Source: Collinsella aerofaciens
GTDB taxonomy: Bacteria > Actinomycetota > Coriobacteriia > Coriobacteriales > Coriobacteriaceae
Length of the DNA stretch: 64,000 bases
Direction: 5' to 3'
Assembly: GCF_018785245.1 (NCBI RefSeq)
Contig: NZ_WQPL01000005.1
Coordinates: 24,255 to 88,254 of the forward strand
Of the stretch, positions 16,078 to 26,391 are shown one piece after another. The notes under the pieces were generated by a model. It searched no databases. It saw nothing but the letters and a program-made list of their open reading frames with translations, and was not told the DNA's origin. The translations under genes and the position numbers were made by a program. Every line of letters starts with the position of its first letter. The first letter of the stretch is position 1.

Positions 16078-16112
16078 GGGCCCCGAGCTCACACGAGCTC
16101 GGGGCCCTTTTC
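16078..16112. terminator. Strong hairpin GGGCCCCGAGCT, probable terminator
   Basis: Perfect stem GGGCCCCGAGCT / AGCTCGGGGCCC with loop CACACG followed by TTTT on the plus strand. It now stands next to a broken gene, so it may have served a lost plus-strand neighbour. Confidence 0.75.
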
Positions 16113-16208
16113 GTCTGGATTGGGGACGCATAGCCGGACGAAAGCGTGTTGCGTTTGGCGTAAAACCATACGAAAGTGCAATTTGCGTCTTATTCCCGAA
16201 CGTAAAAC

Positions 16209-16261
16209 AGACGAAAACCGTTTACGTCTGCTTTAAATCCGTATGAAAACGGTTTTCGTCT
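16209..16261. repeat. 15-bp inverted repeat downstream of the ATPase gene
   Basis: AGACGAAAACCGTTT (16209-16223) and its perfect inverse (16247-16261). The flanking DNA from 16120 holds further imperfect copies of the word ACGAAA/TTTCGT. It lies 20 bases after the ATPase stop on the minus strand and may terminate it. Confidence 0.65.
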
Positions 16262-16280
16262 TGCAGGGCAGTTACCGTTT

Positions 16281-17372
16281 CTACAGTTCAACTTCCAGTT
16301 CGGCTTTGTGTTCGTAGAGGTAGTCGCGCATGTAGGGGATGGCAAATGAGACCTTGCCGTACGAAGGAGCCTCGATAATCGATTCTCTTAACAGGCGGCT
16401 GCGGACGGAGCTCACCTGTTGAGGCGTTTTGTTTAGGGCATCGGCAACCATGCTGGTCGAGCTCGTCTGCCCCAAAGACGCCATGCTCAGCAGATAAGCG
16501 ATGCACGTGGGCGGAATGCGCTGCAGCGCGGGCTCAATCACCATGGCGCAGAAGCGTTCGCGTGCCGTTGCAATGCCACGCTCGGCTTCTTCTTCTCCAA
16601 TAATCGCTGTATGTGCGCGTCTTGCCAACTGCCATGCGTAGTATCCAACGAGTTGGATCATGAAAGGATAGCCTTGCGTTGCCTCGGCAAGTTGGCCGGC
16701 AATACCTGGCTGCAACTCCATGCCAGACGCTTCAATGGTTTCCTCGAGGGAGTACGACACTTCGGTTACTGCCACAGCCTTCAGATCAAAGGGGAGGGCA
16801 CGGCGCAAAAACGTAAGTGTCTTTCCGTTGATGATGCTTTCAATCATCGAAGGCAGCCCAGCAAAAACAAAGGCGATATCAAGGTCTTCGCCGATAACCT
16901 GCTGAATCGCAATGGAGAGCGTTCGGACCTCATCGAGCTCTGCGTCTTGAACCTCGTCGAGAGTGATGAGCAGGCCATTTCCATTCTTGGATATTGTCTG
17001 TCTCATGGCGTCGCGTAGCGATGGGCCGATTCGCTCAATATCTATGCTGCCGATGGATATGCCAGCTACGGTGGGCTCAAATCTGGCGTGTTTGGCCTGG
17101 AATTTGGGCTGCAGCTGTTCGAGAATGCGCTGGCAAAGTCCCTCGGTTGCGACCTCTTTTATGACCGTCCAGCCACGGCTTTGCGCCAAACGTGAGCACT
17201 CGTCAAGGAGGACCGTCTTGCCCGTTCCACGGACGCCAGCTATGCGCATTAGGCGCCCCGGGGCACCAGGCCCGTTGGCGAGGCCTTCACTGAATTCTTC
17301 GAGTACATCTTCGCGGCCGATAATCGTGGGAGGTGTTTTACCTGCTGTGGGCTTAAAAGGGTTTGTTTGCAT
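16281..17372 (-). CDS. AAA+ ATPase with C-terminal winged helix (Orc1/Cdc6-like ATP-binding protein)
   Basis: 363 residues from the ATG at 17372, preceded by AAAGGTGG. Walker A is GVRGTGKTVLL at about residues 47-57, and Walker B is LLITLDEVQDAE near residue 135. A sensor-type segment VAFVFAGLPSM follows. The C-terminal 80 residues look like a winged helix (QTSSTSMVADALNKTPQQVS). Proteins of this kind are often annotated only as ATP-binding protein and are frequent in gut Actinobacteria; their role is not established. No partner gene lies beside it. The upstream DNA is a block of 10-bp tandem repeats from which it is probably transcribed. STAND-type signalling or mobile-element biology are both possible. 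Confidence 0.75.
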   Translation of the reverse strand: MQTNPFKPTAGKTPPTIIGREDVLEEFSEGLANGPGAPGRLMRIAGVRGTGKTVLLDECSRLAQSRGWTVIKEVATEGLCQRILEQLQPKFQAKHARFEPTVAGISIGSIDIERIGPSLRDAMRQTISKNGNGLLITLDEVQDAELDEVRTLSIAIQQVIGEDLDIAFVFAGLPSMIESIINGKTLTFLRRALPFDLKAVAVTEVSYSLEETIEASGMELQPGIAGQLAEATQGYPFMIQLVGYYAWQLARRAHTAIIGEEEAERGIATARERFCAMVIEPALQRIPPTCIAYLLSMASLGQTSSTSMVADALNKTPQQVSSVRSRLLRESIIEAPSYGKVSFAIPYMRDYLYEHKAELEVEL

Positions 17373-17390
17373 GTGAGCCACCTTTGCTTA

Positions 17391-17455
17391 AGATATAGCA
17401 AGATATAGCAAAGTATAGCAAGATATAGCAAAGTATAGTGAGATATAGCAAAGTA
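17391..17455 (-). repeat. 10-bp tandem repeats forming the promoter region of the ATPase gene
   Basis: Six full and one partial copies of AGATATAGCA / AAGTATAGCA in perfect 10-base phase. Read on the minus strand, each contains TATACT or TATATC, so the array is a row of possible -10 boxes in helical phase, ending 18 bases before the ATPase start. Change in copy number would alter promoter strength. Confidence 0.75.
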
Positions 17456-17590
17456 AGCGCTACTCGCGGGTTTTGCGGTGGTGCTATTTTCCAAATGCCG
17501 CGCGGATAAAGCGCTGGACGAACAGCTTGTTGGCAACTCACGAGGGCTCGGGGTGCCAATTTGGGGTGCAGTAGTGCTGTGCCGCGAATA

Positions 17591-17730
17591 GGGCCTATCT
17601 ACTACGTTTAAGCCGCAGAGGTCAACCATAGCCGGCTATTTTGAAAATCGATAAGCTCTCTACCAGCGGTTTTGTTTTTGCACTTTTCAGCATGGTCTGG
17701 GCTCTCCGCGTTAACGTAGTAGATGGGCCC
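17591..17730. repeat. 140-bp element with imperfect inverted ends
   Basis: The ends GGGCCTATCTACTACGTTTA (17591-17610) and, inverted, TTAACGTAGTAGATGGGCCC (17711-17730) differ by one base and one indel. Complementarity continues inward (GCCGCAGAG...CCAT against ATGG...CTCTCCGCG), so the whole element can fold into one long hairpin. No coding potential. Probably a mobile palindrome or MITE. Confidence 0.65.
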
Positions 17731-17799
17731 CTTTTGTGGCAAGGGGCCGACTTGCGGCTCAGGGTAGCCAAAAAAGCCCCGTCCCAAAAAGACTGTTGG

Positions 17800-17868
17800 A
17801 AGTTGCGGTGGAATAGTTCCTGTTTTTGCTGCTGAAGGCTTTGAGCAGGAACTATTCCACCGCAACTT
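17800..17868. repeat. Perfect 23-bp inverted repeat
   Basis: Arms 17800-17822 and 17846-17868, each containing TTGCGGTGGAATAGTTCC or its inverse, are identical over 23 bases and separated by 23 bases. It stands 70 bases upstream of the GntR gene. Length and perfection suggest a REP-like mobile palindrome more than an operator. Together with the preceding elements it accounts for most of the 568-base gap 17373-17940. Confidence 0.75.
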
Positions 17869-17940
17869 ATGAGGGGGCGGGGGATGCGATAGTATTACGT
17901 GGTGATATTCGACAAACCGTGGGCTTCATCCGAGGGCTTT

Positions 17941-18633
17941 ATGGAACAACACCAGCATTATCAGAGCCTGCAAGATCAGGCATACAACGCATTGCGCTCC
18001 AAGATCATCTATGCCGAGCTTAGGCCCGGCACACGCCTTTCGGCGATTGGTCTGGAAAAGGAGACGGGAATCGGGCGCACGCCCATTCGCGAGTCTTTTG
18101 TGCGCTTGCGTGAGCAGGAACTGGTGGAAACGCGTCCCAAAAGCGGCACCTATGTCTCAAAAATCAGCATGGAGCGCGCCGAGAACGCCTGTTTCTTGCG
18201 TGAGAAGCTCGAGAGAAGCGTGCTTATTAAATGCTGTTCGGCTTCCTCGCCCGAGCAAAAGCAGCGGCTTGAGCAGATTCTTACCGAGTCCGAGTCGCTC
18301 GACCATAGCGAAACGCGTCGTTTCTTTGACCTGGACAACCTGTTCCATGAGACGTGTTTTGAGATTGCTGGCCGTCACATGTTGTGGGATTGGATGAAGA
18401 GCATCAACACGCATTTTGAGCGATACAACTGGTTGCGTATGGTGTCGCAGGATTTGGATTGGGAGCCGATTCGTCGTCAGCACCGTCGGATTTTGGAGGC
18501 CATTAAGGAAGGCGACACCGATACGGCGAGCTATCTGGCAGAGACGCACTTGCACCTGATGCCCGAGGAGCAGGGCCCGGTTATCGCCCTGCATCCCGAC
18601 TATTTTGAGCTGTCTAAAGACTCGTCTATTTAG
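17941..18633 (+). CDS. GntR-family (FCD) transcriptional regulator
   Basis: 230 residues from the ATG at 17941; an in-frame GTG at 17899 is possible but has no better ribosome site. The N-terminal winged helix is clear (AYNALRSKIIYAELRPGTRL, then GIGRTPIRESFVRLREQELV at about residues 38-57, then RPKSGTYVSKI). The C-terminal FCD domain has DLDNLFHETCFEIAG and a final QHRRILEAIKEGDTDTA...HLH carrying metal-ligand His residues. No obvious target gene is adjacent; the next gene encodes a LacI regulator on the same strand. It is a separate gene from the remnant at 15782. Confidence 0.88.
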   Translation: MEQHQHYQSLQDQAYNALRSKIIYAELRPGTRLSAIGLEKETGIGRTPIRESFVRLREQELVETRPKSGTYVSKISMERAENACFLREKLERSVLIKCCSASSPEQKQRLEQILTESESLDHSETRRFFDLDNLFHETCFEIAGRHMLWDWMKSINTHFERYNWLRMVSQDLDWEPIRRQHRRILEAIKEGDTDTASYLAETHLHLMPEEQGPVIALHPDYFELSKDSSI

Positions 18634-18758
18634 CCCATCATCGCATCTGCTCGAGACGCAAAAACGACGCTGCTCACCTACAGCGTTTTGCAACCGAGAT
18701 TTTTAAAAAAATGCCTAAAATGGCTCAGACCGCCGACAATTGGGAAACGGGGTGCGTT

Positions 18759-19781
18759 ATGGCGCAGATGAGAATCAAGGACATTGCCGCCGAGGCGGGC
18801 GTGAGCCCGGCCACGGTCTCGCGCTATCTCAACAACCGCCCCGGGCAAATGACCGAGGAAACCCGTGCTCGCATCGCGGCGGTTATCGAGCGCACCGGCT
18901 ATCGCCCACGTGCCGCCGCGCGCAATCTACGCAGCTCGCGCACCAACCTCATCGGCGTGATCCTGGCCGACATCGCCAACCCGTTCTCGAGCGCCATGCT
19001 CGAGGGCCTTTCCGCCAGCGCCGCGGCGCGCGGCTGCTCGCTCATGACGGCCATTAGCGGCAACGATCCCGCCAAGGAGGCCGAGTCGCTCACCAGACTT
19101 ATCGATGCCGGCGTGGACGGTCTGGTCGTCAACACCTGCGGAGGCAATGACGAGGCGATCGCCGCGGCAGCGGGACGTCTGCCCGTCGTGCTGCTCGACC
19201 GCGACGTTGCCGACGGCGGTGTTGACCTGGTGACATCTAACAACCGTGAGCTGGTCGCCGGCTTGGTAGACGCCTTGGCAGCTGCGGGCAGCGAGCGTCT
19301 GTGCCTGCTCACCGAGGCAAGCGACGATAGCCCCGTGCGTCGAGAGCGCGCCGAGGCCTTTGCCGACGAGCTTTCGCGCCGCGGCCTTGCGGGCGAGGTC
19401 GTCACCCTGGCCGACGGTGGCGCCACGGGCGTCGGTCGCTTGGACGAGACCATCCGCGGCTATGCAGGCAAAAAGCTCGGCCTCATTGCCGTCAACGGCC
19501 TGGTTTTCCTGCGTCTGACCGAGGCGCTGGCGCAGCTTGGTCCCTCGCTGCCGGCGGGTCTCAAGATCGCAACGTTTGACGACTATCCCTGGAATCACGT
19601 GCTCTTTGGCGGCGTGACCACGGCCGCGCAAGACACCCTTACCATTGCCGAGCGCGTGGTCGAGCGCCTGTCCGAGCGCATCGACGTCGTCACCACCACG
19701 GTGGGCGAGGCCGCAAAGCTCGCCCCCAAGCGTATCGAGGTCCCCGGCCACATCGAACACCGCGCCTCAACCTCGCGCTAG
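18759..19781 (+). CDS. LacI-family transcriptional regulator
   Basis: 340 residues from the ATG at 18759 (a second ATG at 18768 is the alternative). Helix-turn-helix at residues about 4-25: RIKDIAAEAGVSPATVSRYL, then the hinge RAAARNLRSSRTNLIGVIL. The periplasmic-binding-protein-like domain follows, with a typical DNVPE-like region replaced by ATFDDYPWNHV near residue 275. The ligand is probably a sugar or sugar derivative, but no catabolic or transport genes are next to it. It could act on genes outside the window. It lies between a GntR gene and the glutamine synthetase homologue. Confidence 0.9.
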   Translation: MAQMRIKDIAAEAGVSPATVSRYLNNRPGQMTEETRARIAAVIERTGYRPRAAARNLRSSRTNLIGVILADIANPFSSAMLEGLSASAAARGCSLMTAISGNDPAKEAESLTRLIDAGVDGLVVNTCGGNDEAIAAAAGRLPVVLLDRDVADGGVDLVTSNNRELVAGLVDALAAAGSERLCLLTEASDDSPVRRERAEAFADELSRRGLAGEVVTLADGGATGVGRLDETIRGYAGKKLGLIAVNGLVFLRLTEALAQLGPSLPAGLKIATFDDYPWNHVLFGGVTTAAQDTLTIAERVVERLSERIDVVTTTVGEAAKLAPKRIEVPGHIEHRASTSR

Positions 19782-19915
19782 CCGCTCGTTCGCAACCGCC
19801 TGCTCGCGCACGTTTTTTGAGCGCTTGATACGCTTTAACCCTGCGGAAACATTTTTCTGCGATAGTATCTGCGATATAGACCAGTCGAAACCCGCCCGAA
19901 AGAAAGGGGAGCGAC

Positions 19916-21253
19916 ATGAACCAGCAGAACATCGATTACGTACTCCGCTCCGTAGAGCAGCGTGACATCCGCTTTGTGCGTCTGTGGTTTGTCGACATTC
20001 TCGGCCGCCTCAAGAACTTTGCCATTAGCCCCGAGGACCTCGAGGTCGCTTTTGAGGAGGGTATTGGCTTTGACGGCTCCGCCATCGAGGGCTTTGCCAC
20101 GCCCGAGGAAGCCGACATGCTCGCATTCCCCGATGCTTCGACCTTCCAGATTCTGCCGTGGCGCCCGAGCCACAACGGCGTCGCCCGCGTGTTCTGCGAC
20201 GTGTGCACTCCCGATCGCAAGCCATTTGCCGGCGACCCGCGAGATGCCCTGCGCCGCATGTTCCACAAGGCCGAGAAGGCTGGCTATCTGCTTAACGTGG
20301 GCGCCGAGCTGGAGTACTACTACTTCCCCGACGAGCACACCCCCGAGCCGCTCGACAACGTGGGCTACTTCGATCTTTCGGTGAGCGATGCCGCTCGCGA
20401 CCTGCGCCGCAACACGGTCCTCACGCTCGAGAAGATGTCCGTGCCCGTGGAGTACACCTTCCACGCCGCCGGCCGCTCGCAGCACGGCATGAGTCTGCGC
20501 CACGCCGAGGCCCTGAGCATGTCCGACGCCATCACCACGGCCAAACTCATCATTAAGCAGCAGGCCTACGAGAGCGGTTGCCACGCCTCCTTTATGCCCA
20601 AGCCGTTGGCAGGCGAGGACGGCAGTGCTATGTTCCTGTGCCAGTCGCTATTCGACCACGACGGCAACAACGTCTTTTGGGGCGAGGACGACGAGAGATA
20701 CCATCTCTCCGACATCGCCAAACACTACATGGCCGGTATCCTGGCGCACGCGCGCGAGATCAGCGCCATCACCAACCCCACGGTCAACTCCTACAAGCGC
20801 ATTACTACCGGCGGCGACTCCGTGCCGCAGTACGCCACGTGGGGCCTGCGCAACCGCGCGAGCATGGTCCGCATCCCGGTCTACAAGCCCGGCAAGCAAC
20901 TGTCCACGCGCATCGAGCTTCGCAGTCCCGACCCCATGGCCAACCCGTATCTGGTCAACGCCGTCACGCTGGCGGCTGGTCTTGACGGCATCGAGCGCAA
21001 GCTGGAGCTCCCGCCCGAGGCCACGGCCGAGACGCTCAAGCTCACCGACCGTCAGATGGTCGAGGCCGGCTACACGCCGCTGCCGCGCTCGCTCAAAGAG
21101 GCGCTCGACGTGTTTGAGGACTCGCAGTTTATGAAGGATGCCCTCGGCGAGCACATCCACAGCTTCTTCCTCAAAAAGAAGCGCGCCGAGTGGCATAAGT
21201 TTGAGTCTACGATCACCGAGTGGGAGATTAAGCACTACCTGGCGAACTCCTAA
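19916..21253 (+). CDS. Glutamine synthetase-family protein lacking several metal and catalytic residues
   Basis: 445 residues, colinear with GSI-alpha enzymes of Gram-positive bacteria (amide synthesis from glutamate, ammonia and ATP). The N-terminal loop GFDGSAIEGF (50-59 region), GAELEYYYF (Glu131, Glu133), NPTVNSYKR, NRASMVRIP and STRIELRSPDP are kept. Key places differ. The usual HHEVAPGQHEI reads FHAAGRSQHGM, so two Glu ligands become Ala184 and Gly191. The usual GSGMHCNLSLF reads GSAMFLCQSLF, so the metal-binding His becomes Phe240. The flap GYEAP reads GDSVP, losing the catalytic Glu. The gene has a good ribosome binding site (AAAGGGGAG) and an intact frame, so it is expressed and selected. 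Either it does a different ligation or it is a regulatory pseudoenzyme. Confidence 0.85.
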   Translation: MNQQNIDYVLRSVEQRDIRFVRLWFVDILGRLKNFAISPEDLEVAFEEGIGFDGSAIEGFATPEEADMLAFPDASTFQILPWRPSHNGVARVFCDVCTPDRKPFAGDPRDALRRMFHKAEKAGYLLNVGAELEYYYFPDEHTPEPLDNVGYFDLSVSDAARDLRRNTVLTLEKMSVPVEYTFHAAGRSQHGMSLRHAEALSMSDAITTAKLIIKQQAYESGCHASFMPKPLAGEDGSAMFLCQSLFDHDGNNVFWGEDDERYHLSDIAKHYMAGILAHAREISAITNPTVNSYKRITTGGDSVPQYATWGLRNRASMVRIPVYKPGKQLSTRIELRSPDPMANPYLVNAVTLAAGLDGIERKLELPPEATAETLKLTDRQMVEAGYTPLPRSLKEALDVFEDSQFMKDALGEHIHSFFLKKKRAEWHKFESTITEWEIKHYLANS

Positions 21254-21303
21254 TCGCGCTGGCTTGTTCCAGTACGGTTGAGCTCATTTCTTTGGAGGCC
21301 GAT

Positions 21304-21966
21304 ATGTCCGAAAAGAGTGCCCTGTTCATGGCGCGCACGACGCGCTTCCACGAGTTTGCCCGCAGCTTGACGACCACCCTGGGTGTCGAGGTGAGTCTGG
21401 CCACCCCTGATTCGCCGACTGCGGCGCACGACTTTGACCTGCTGATTCTCGATTCCGATGGCATCCGCAGCGACCGCATCGATCAGATTGCCAAATGGCT
21501 CGACGACCGCGGCGGCGTTCCCATGCTGGTGATCGTCGACGACGAGGCGCTCGGTACCTTGCGTCTGCCGAACCACGCGCATGCCGACTTTGTATGCCCC
21601 ACGGCGACGCCCAACGAGCTCAAGGCTCGTGCGCAGCGCCTGATGGGCGAGGAGGAGACCGTCGCCGCCGACGATGTGCTCAATATCGATAACCTCGAGA
21701 TCAACTTGGCAACCTACCAGGTGACGCTCGATAACGAGCCCATCGACCTGACGCTGATGGAGTACTCGCTGCTGAGCTTTTTGGCGACGCATCCCAACCG
21801 CGCCTACAGCCGCGAAGTGCTGCTGCACCGCGTGTGGGGCTTTGAGTACTGCGGCGGCACGCGCACCGTCGACGTGCACATTCGACGCATTCGCTCCAAG
21901 GTGGGCCCGCAGATCGCGGCACACATCACCACCGTCCGCGGCGTGGGCTATCTGTTTAAGGACTAG
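21304..21966 (+). CDS. OmpR-type winged-helix regulator with degenerate receiver (GlnR-like orphan)
   Basis: 220 residues from the ATG at 21304, with TTTGGAGG just before it. The C-terminal winged-helix domain is classical (TLMEYSLLSFLATHPNRAYS, then VWGFEYCGGTRTVDVHIRRI and TVRGVGYLF). The N-terminal 110 residues resemble a receiver but lack the acidic pair near the start and the conserved Lys, so phosphorylation by a kinase is doubtful. No kinase gene is nearby. It begins 50 bases after the glutamine-synthetase homologue on the same strand. The actinobacterial nitrogen regulator GlnR is likewise an orphan OmpR-type protein with an atypical receiver, so a role in nitrogen control is a reasonable inference. 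Confidence 0.82.
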   Translation: MSEKSALFMARTTRFHEFARSLTTTLGVEVSLATPDSPTAAHDFDLLILDSDGIRSDRIDQIAKWLDDRGGVPMLVIVDDEALGTLRLPNHAHADFVCPTATPNELKARAQRLMGEEETVAADDVLNIDNLEINLATYQVTLDNEPIDLTLMEYSLLSFLATHPNRAYSREVLLHRVWGFEYCGGTRTVDVHIRRIRSKVGPQIAAHITTVRGVGYLFKD

Positions 21967-21970
21967 ATTT

Positions 21971-22003
21971 CCACCACAAAGGGGACAGGCACCTTCGTGG
22001 TGG
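21971..22003. repeat. GGGACAG-type REP hairpin (copy 3)
   Basis: CCACCACAAAGGGGACAGG followed by CACCTTCGTGGTGG: a 33-base hairpin directly after the regulator stop. The same 33-base design recurs at 32667, 34253 and 44326. Confidence 0.8.
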
Positions 22004-22119
22004 TTTTGACGCAGGCCGGGTCCTTTTGGGTCTGCAGCAGAACTTAAGCCTTCCTAAAAGATTGCGTTCTCATACACGTTCGCCCGCATATTGGGGTACA
22101 ACTCAACGTGAACAATGAT

Positions 22120-22152
22120 GGCCCGCCACATGTTTGGCGGGCCTTTGGTTAT
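22120..22152 (+). terminator. Hairpin just upstream of the HtrA gene
   Basis: GGCCCGCCA-catgtt-TGGCGGGCC followed by TTTGGTTATT. It lies 20 bases before the HtrA start, so it is either the terminator of the preceding transcript or an attenuator in the htrA leader. Confidence 0.65.
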
Positions 22153-22172
22153 TAGACGAAAGGATCGCAGCT

Positions 22173-23645
22173 ATGAGCGAGAACGATTCCCAGCGTCCCC
22201 AGGACGCTGGCAACGCCGGCGAGACCCAGCAGCAGCCGCGTGTGCAGGTGGAGTCGACGCCTGCCGGCAGCAACATTCCCTACGTGCAGGCCTACGACAC
22301 GCAGACCGGCAAGCCGCTGGGCGGTGCGCAGGTCGTGAACAAGCACACGGTGGTCAAGACCAAGACCAAAAAGCTGCCGATCTTTATTACAGCGCTTGCC
22401 GGCTGCGCCTGCGGAGCCTTGCTGGTCATTGCGCTCATTATGAGCGGCACGCTCGATATCGGTGGCGGCAAGAATGCCGTGACGGCGAGCGCATCTGGCT
22501 CGTCGACGCAAAAGATTACGATCGACTCCGAGGACACCACGCTGGCCGAGGCCGTTTCTGCCAAGGCATTGCCCTCTGTGGTTTCCATTACCGCCACTTC
22601 GAGCGGCAGCCAGAATGGCTCGCTTTCGCAGTCTGCCGACGAGTCGGACAGCTCGGGCAGCGTCGGCTCGGGCGTGGTGCTCGATACCGAGGGCCACATC
22701 CTTACCAACAACCACGTGGTCGACGGCTATGACCAGTACGTGGTGACCATGGACGACGGCACCACCTACGAGGCCGAGTTCGTGGGCAACGACGCCTCGA
22801 GCGACCTGGCCGTCATCAAGCTCAAGGATGCCGATGCCTCCAAGCTCACGCCGATCGAGATCGGTGACTCCTCCAAGCTCAACGTGGGTGAGTGGGTCAT
22901 GGCGATCGGCTCGCCGTTCGGCAACGAGCAGTCTGTTTCCACGGGCATTGTGTCGGCGCTGTATCGCTCCACGGCCATGAGCTCTACCAGTGGCAACACC
23001 ATCTATGCCAACATGATCCAGACCGATGCCGCCATCAACCCGGGCAACTCCGGCGGCGCGCTCGTCAACGACAATGGCGAGCTTGTGGGTATTAACTCGC
23101 TCATCGAGAGCTATTCGGGCTCCAGCTCGGGCGTGGGCTTTGCCATTCCGGTTAACTACGCCAAGAACATTGCCGACCAGATTATCGACGGCAAGACGCC
23201 GGTGCATCCGTACATGGGCGCTACGCTTTCGAGCGTCAACGCGCTCAACGCCCGCACCAACAAGCTGAGCACCGATAGCGGCGCGTATGTGGCGAGCGTC
23301 GTCGAGGACGGTCCTGCTGCCAAGGCCGGCATTCAGGAGGGCGACGTCATCACCAAGCTGGGCGATGACGAGATCACGAGCGCCGATGGCCTGATCATCG
23401 CACTGCGCAGCCACGAGGTGGGCGAGAAGGTCGAGATCACGCTCGTGCGCGGCAAGGAAGAGAAGAAGGTCACCGTCGAGCTGGGCTCCGATGAGGAGCT
23501 GCAGAACCAGCAGCAGGACGACAGCGCGACCGACACCGGCAACGGCGGTATTACCGATGAGCAGCTGCGCCAGTATCTGGAGGAGCTGTTGGGCCAGCAG
23601 GGCCAGGGCCAGGGCCAGGGTCAAGGCTACGGTCAGGGTTTCTAA
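22173..23645 (+). CDS. Membrane-anchored HtrA/DegP-like serine protease with PDZ domain
   Basis: 490 residues from the ATG at 22173 (AAAGGA upstream). A cytoplasmic, Gln-rich N-terminus is followed by one membrane helix at about residues 70-95 (IFITALAGCACGALLVIALI) and an extracellular trypsin-like domain. The triad is visible: His in TNNHVV, Asp in SSDLAVIKL, Ser in NPGNSGGALV. A PDZ domain follows at about residues 380-460 (GPAAKAGIQEGDVITKLG). The C-terminus is a GQ repeat (GQGQGQGQGYGQGF). The protein degrades or refolds damaged proteins at the cell surface, as HtrA does in other Gram-positives. It is monocistronic with a strong terminator. Confidence 0.94.
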   Translation: MSENDSQRPQDAGNAGETQQQPRVQVESTPAGSNIPYVQAYDTQTGKPLGGAQVVNKHTVVKTKTKKLPIFITALAGCACGALLVIALIMSGTLDIGGGKNAVTASASGSSTQKITIDSEDTTLAEAVSAKALPSVVSITATSSGSQNGSLSQSADESDSSGSVGSGVVLDTEGHILTNNHVVDGYDQYVVTMDDGTTYEAEFVGNDASSDLAVIKLKDADASKLTPIEIGDSSKLNVGEWVMAIGSPFGNEQSVSTGIVSALYRSTAMSSTSGNTIYANMIQTDAAINPGNSGGALVNDNGELVGINSLIESYSGSSSGVGFAIPVNYAKNIADQIIDGKTPVHPYMGATLSSVNALNARTNKLSTDSGAYVASVVEDGPAAKAGIQEGDVITKLGDDEITSADGLIIALRSHEVGEKVEITLVRGKEEKKVTVELGSDEELQNQQQDDSATDTGNGGITDEQLRQYLEELLGQQGQGQGQGQGYGQGF

Positions 23646-23671
23646 CGAGCCGTATCGCATATATCGAAACC

Positions 23672-23710
23672 AGAGGGGCTGTCCCATCAACGCGGGACAG
23701 CCCCTCTTTT
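23672..23710 (+). terminator. Terminator of the HtrA gene, containing GGGACAG
   Basis: Perfect stem AGAGGGGCTGTCCC / GGGACAGCCCCTCT and a run of T. The stem contains the GGGACAG word of the REP family, so it may be a REP copy now used as a terminator. Confidence 0.9.
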
Positions 23711-23781
23711 CTTATTGATCCGTTGGGGACGGAGGAAAACGGATCACTTGTGGCTGGCATGAGGCCTGGTTCGTAATGGTC

Positions 23782-26322
<2,541 letters not shown>

Positions 26323-26346
26323 CGCATCGATAACCAAATTGAAGAT

Positions 26347-26391
26347 CCGCCCGGAAAGCATGATTGAACTGCCTTCCGGGCGGTTCTTATT
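26347..26391. terminator. Bidirectional terminator between ligA and merR
   Basis: CCGCCCGGAA / TTCCGGGCGG with an 18-base loop and T-rich flanks on the plus strand. The genes on both sides converge on it. Confidence 0.8.
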
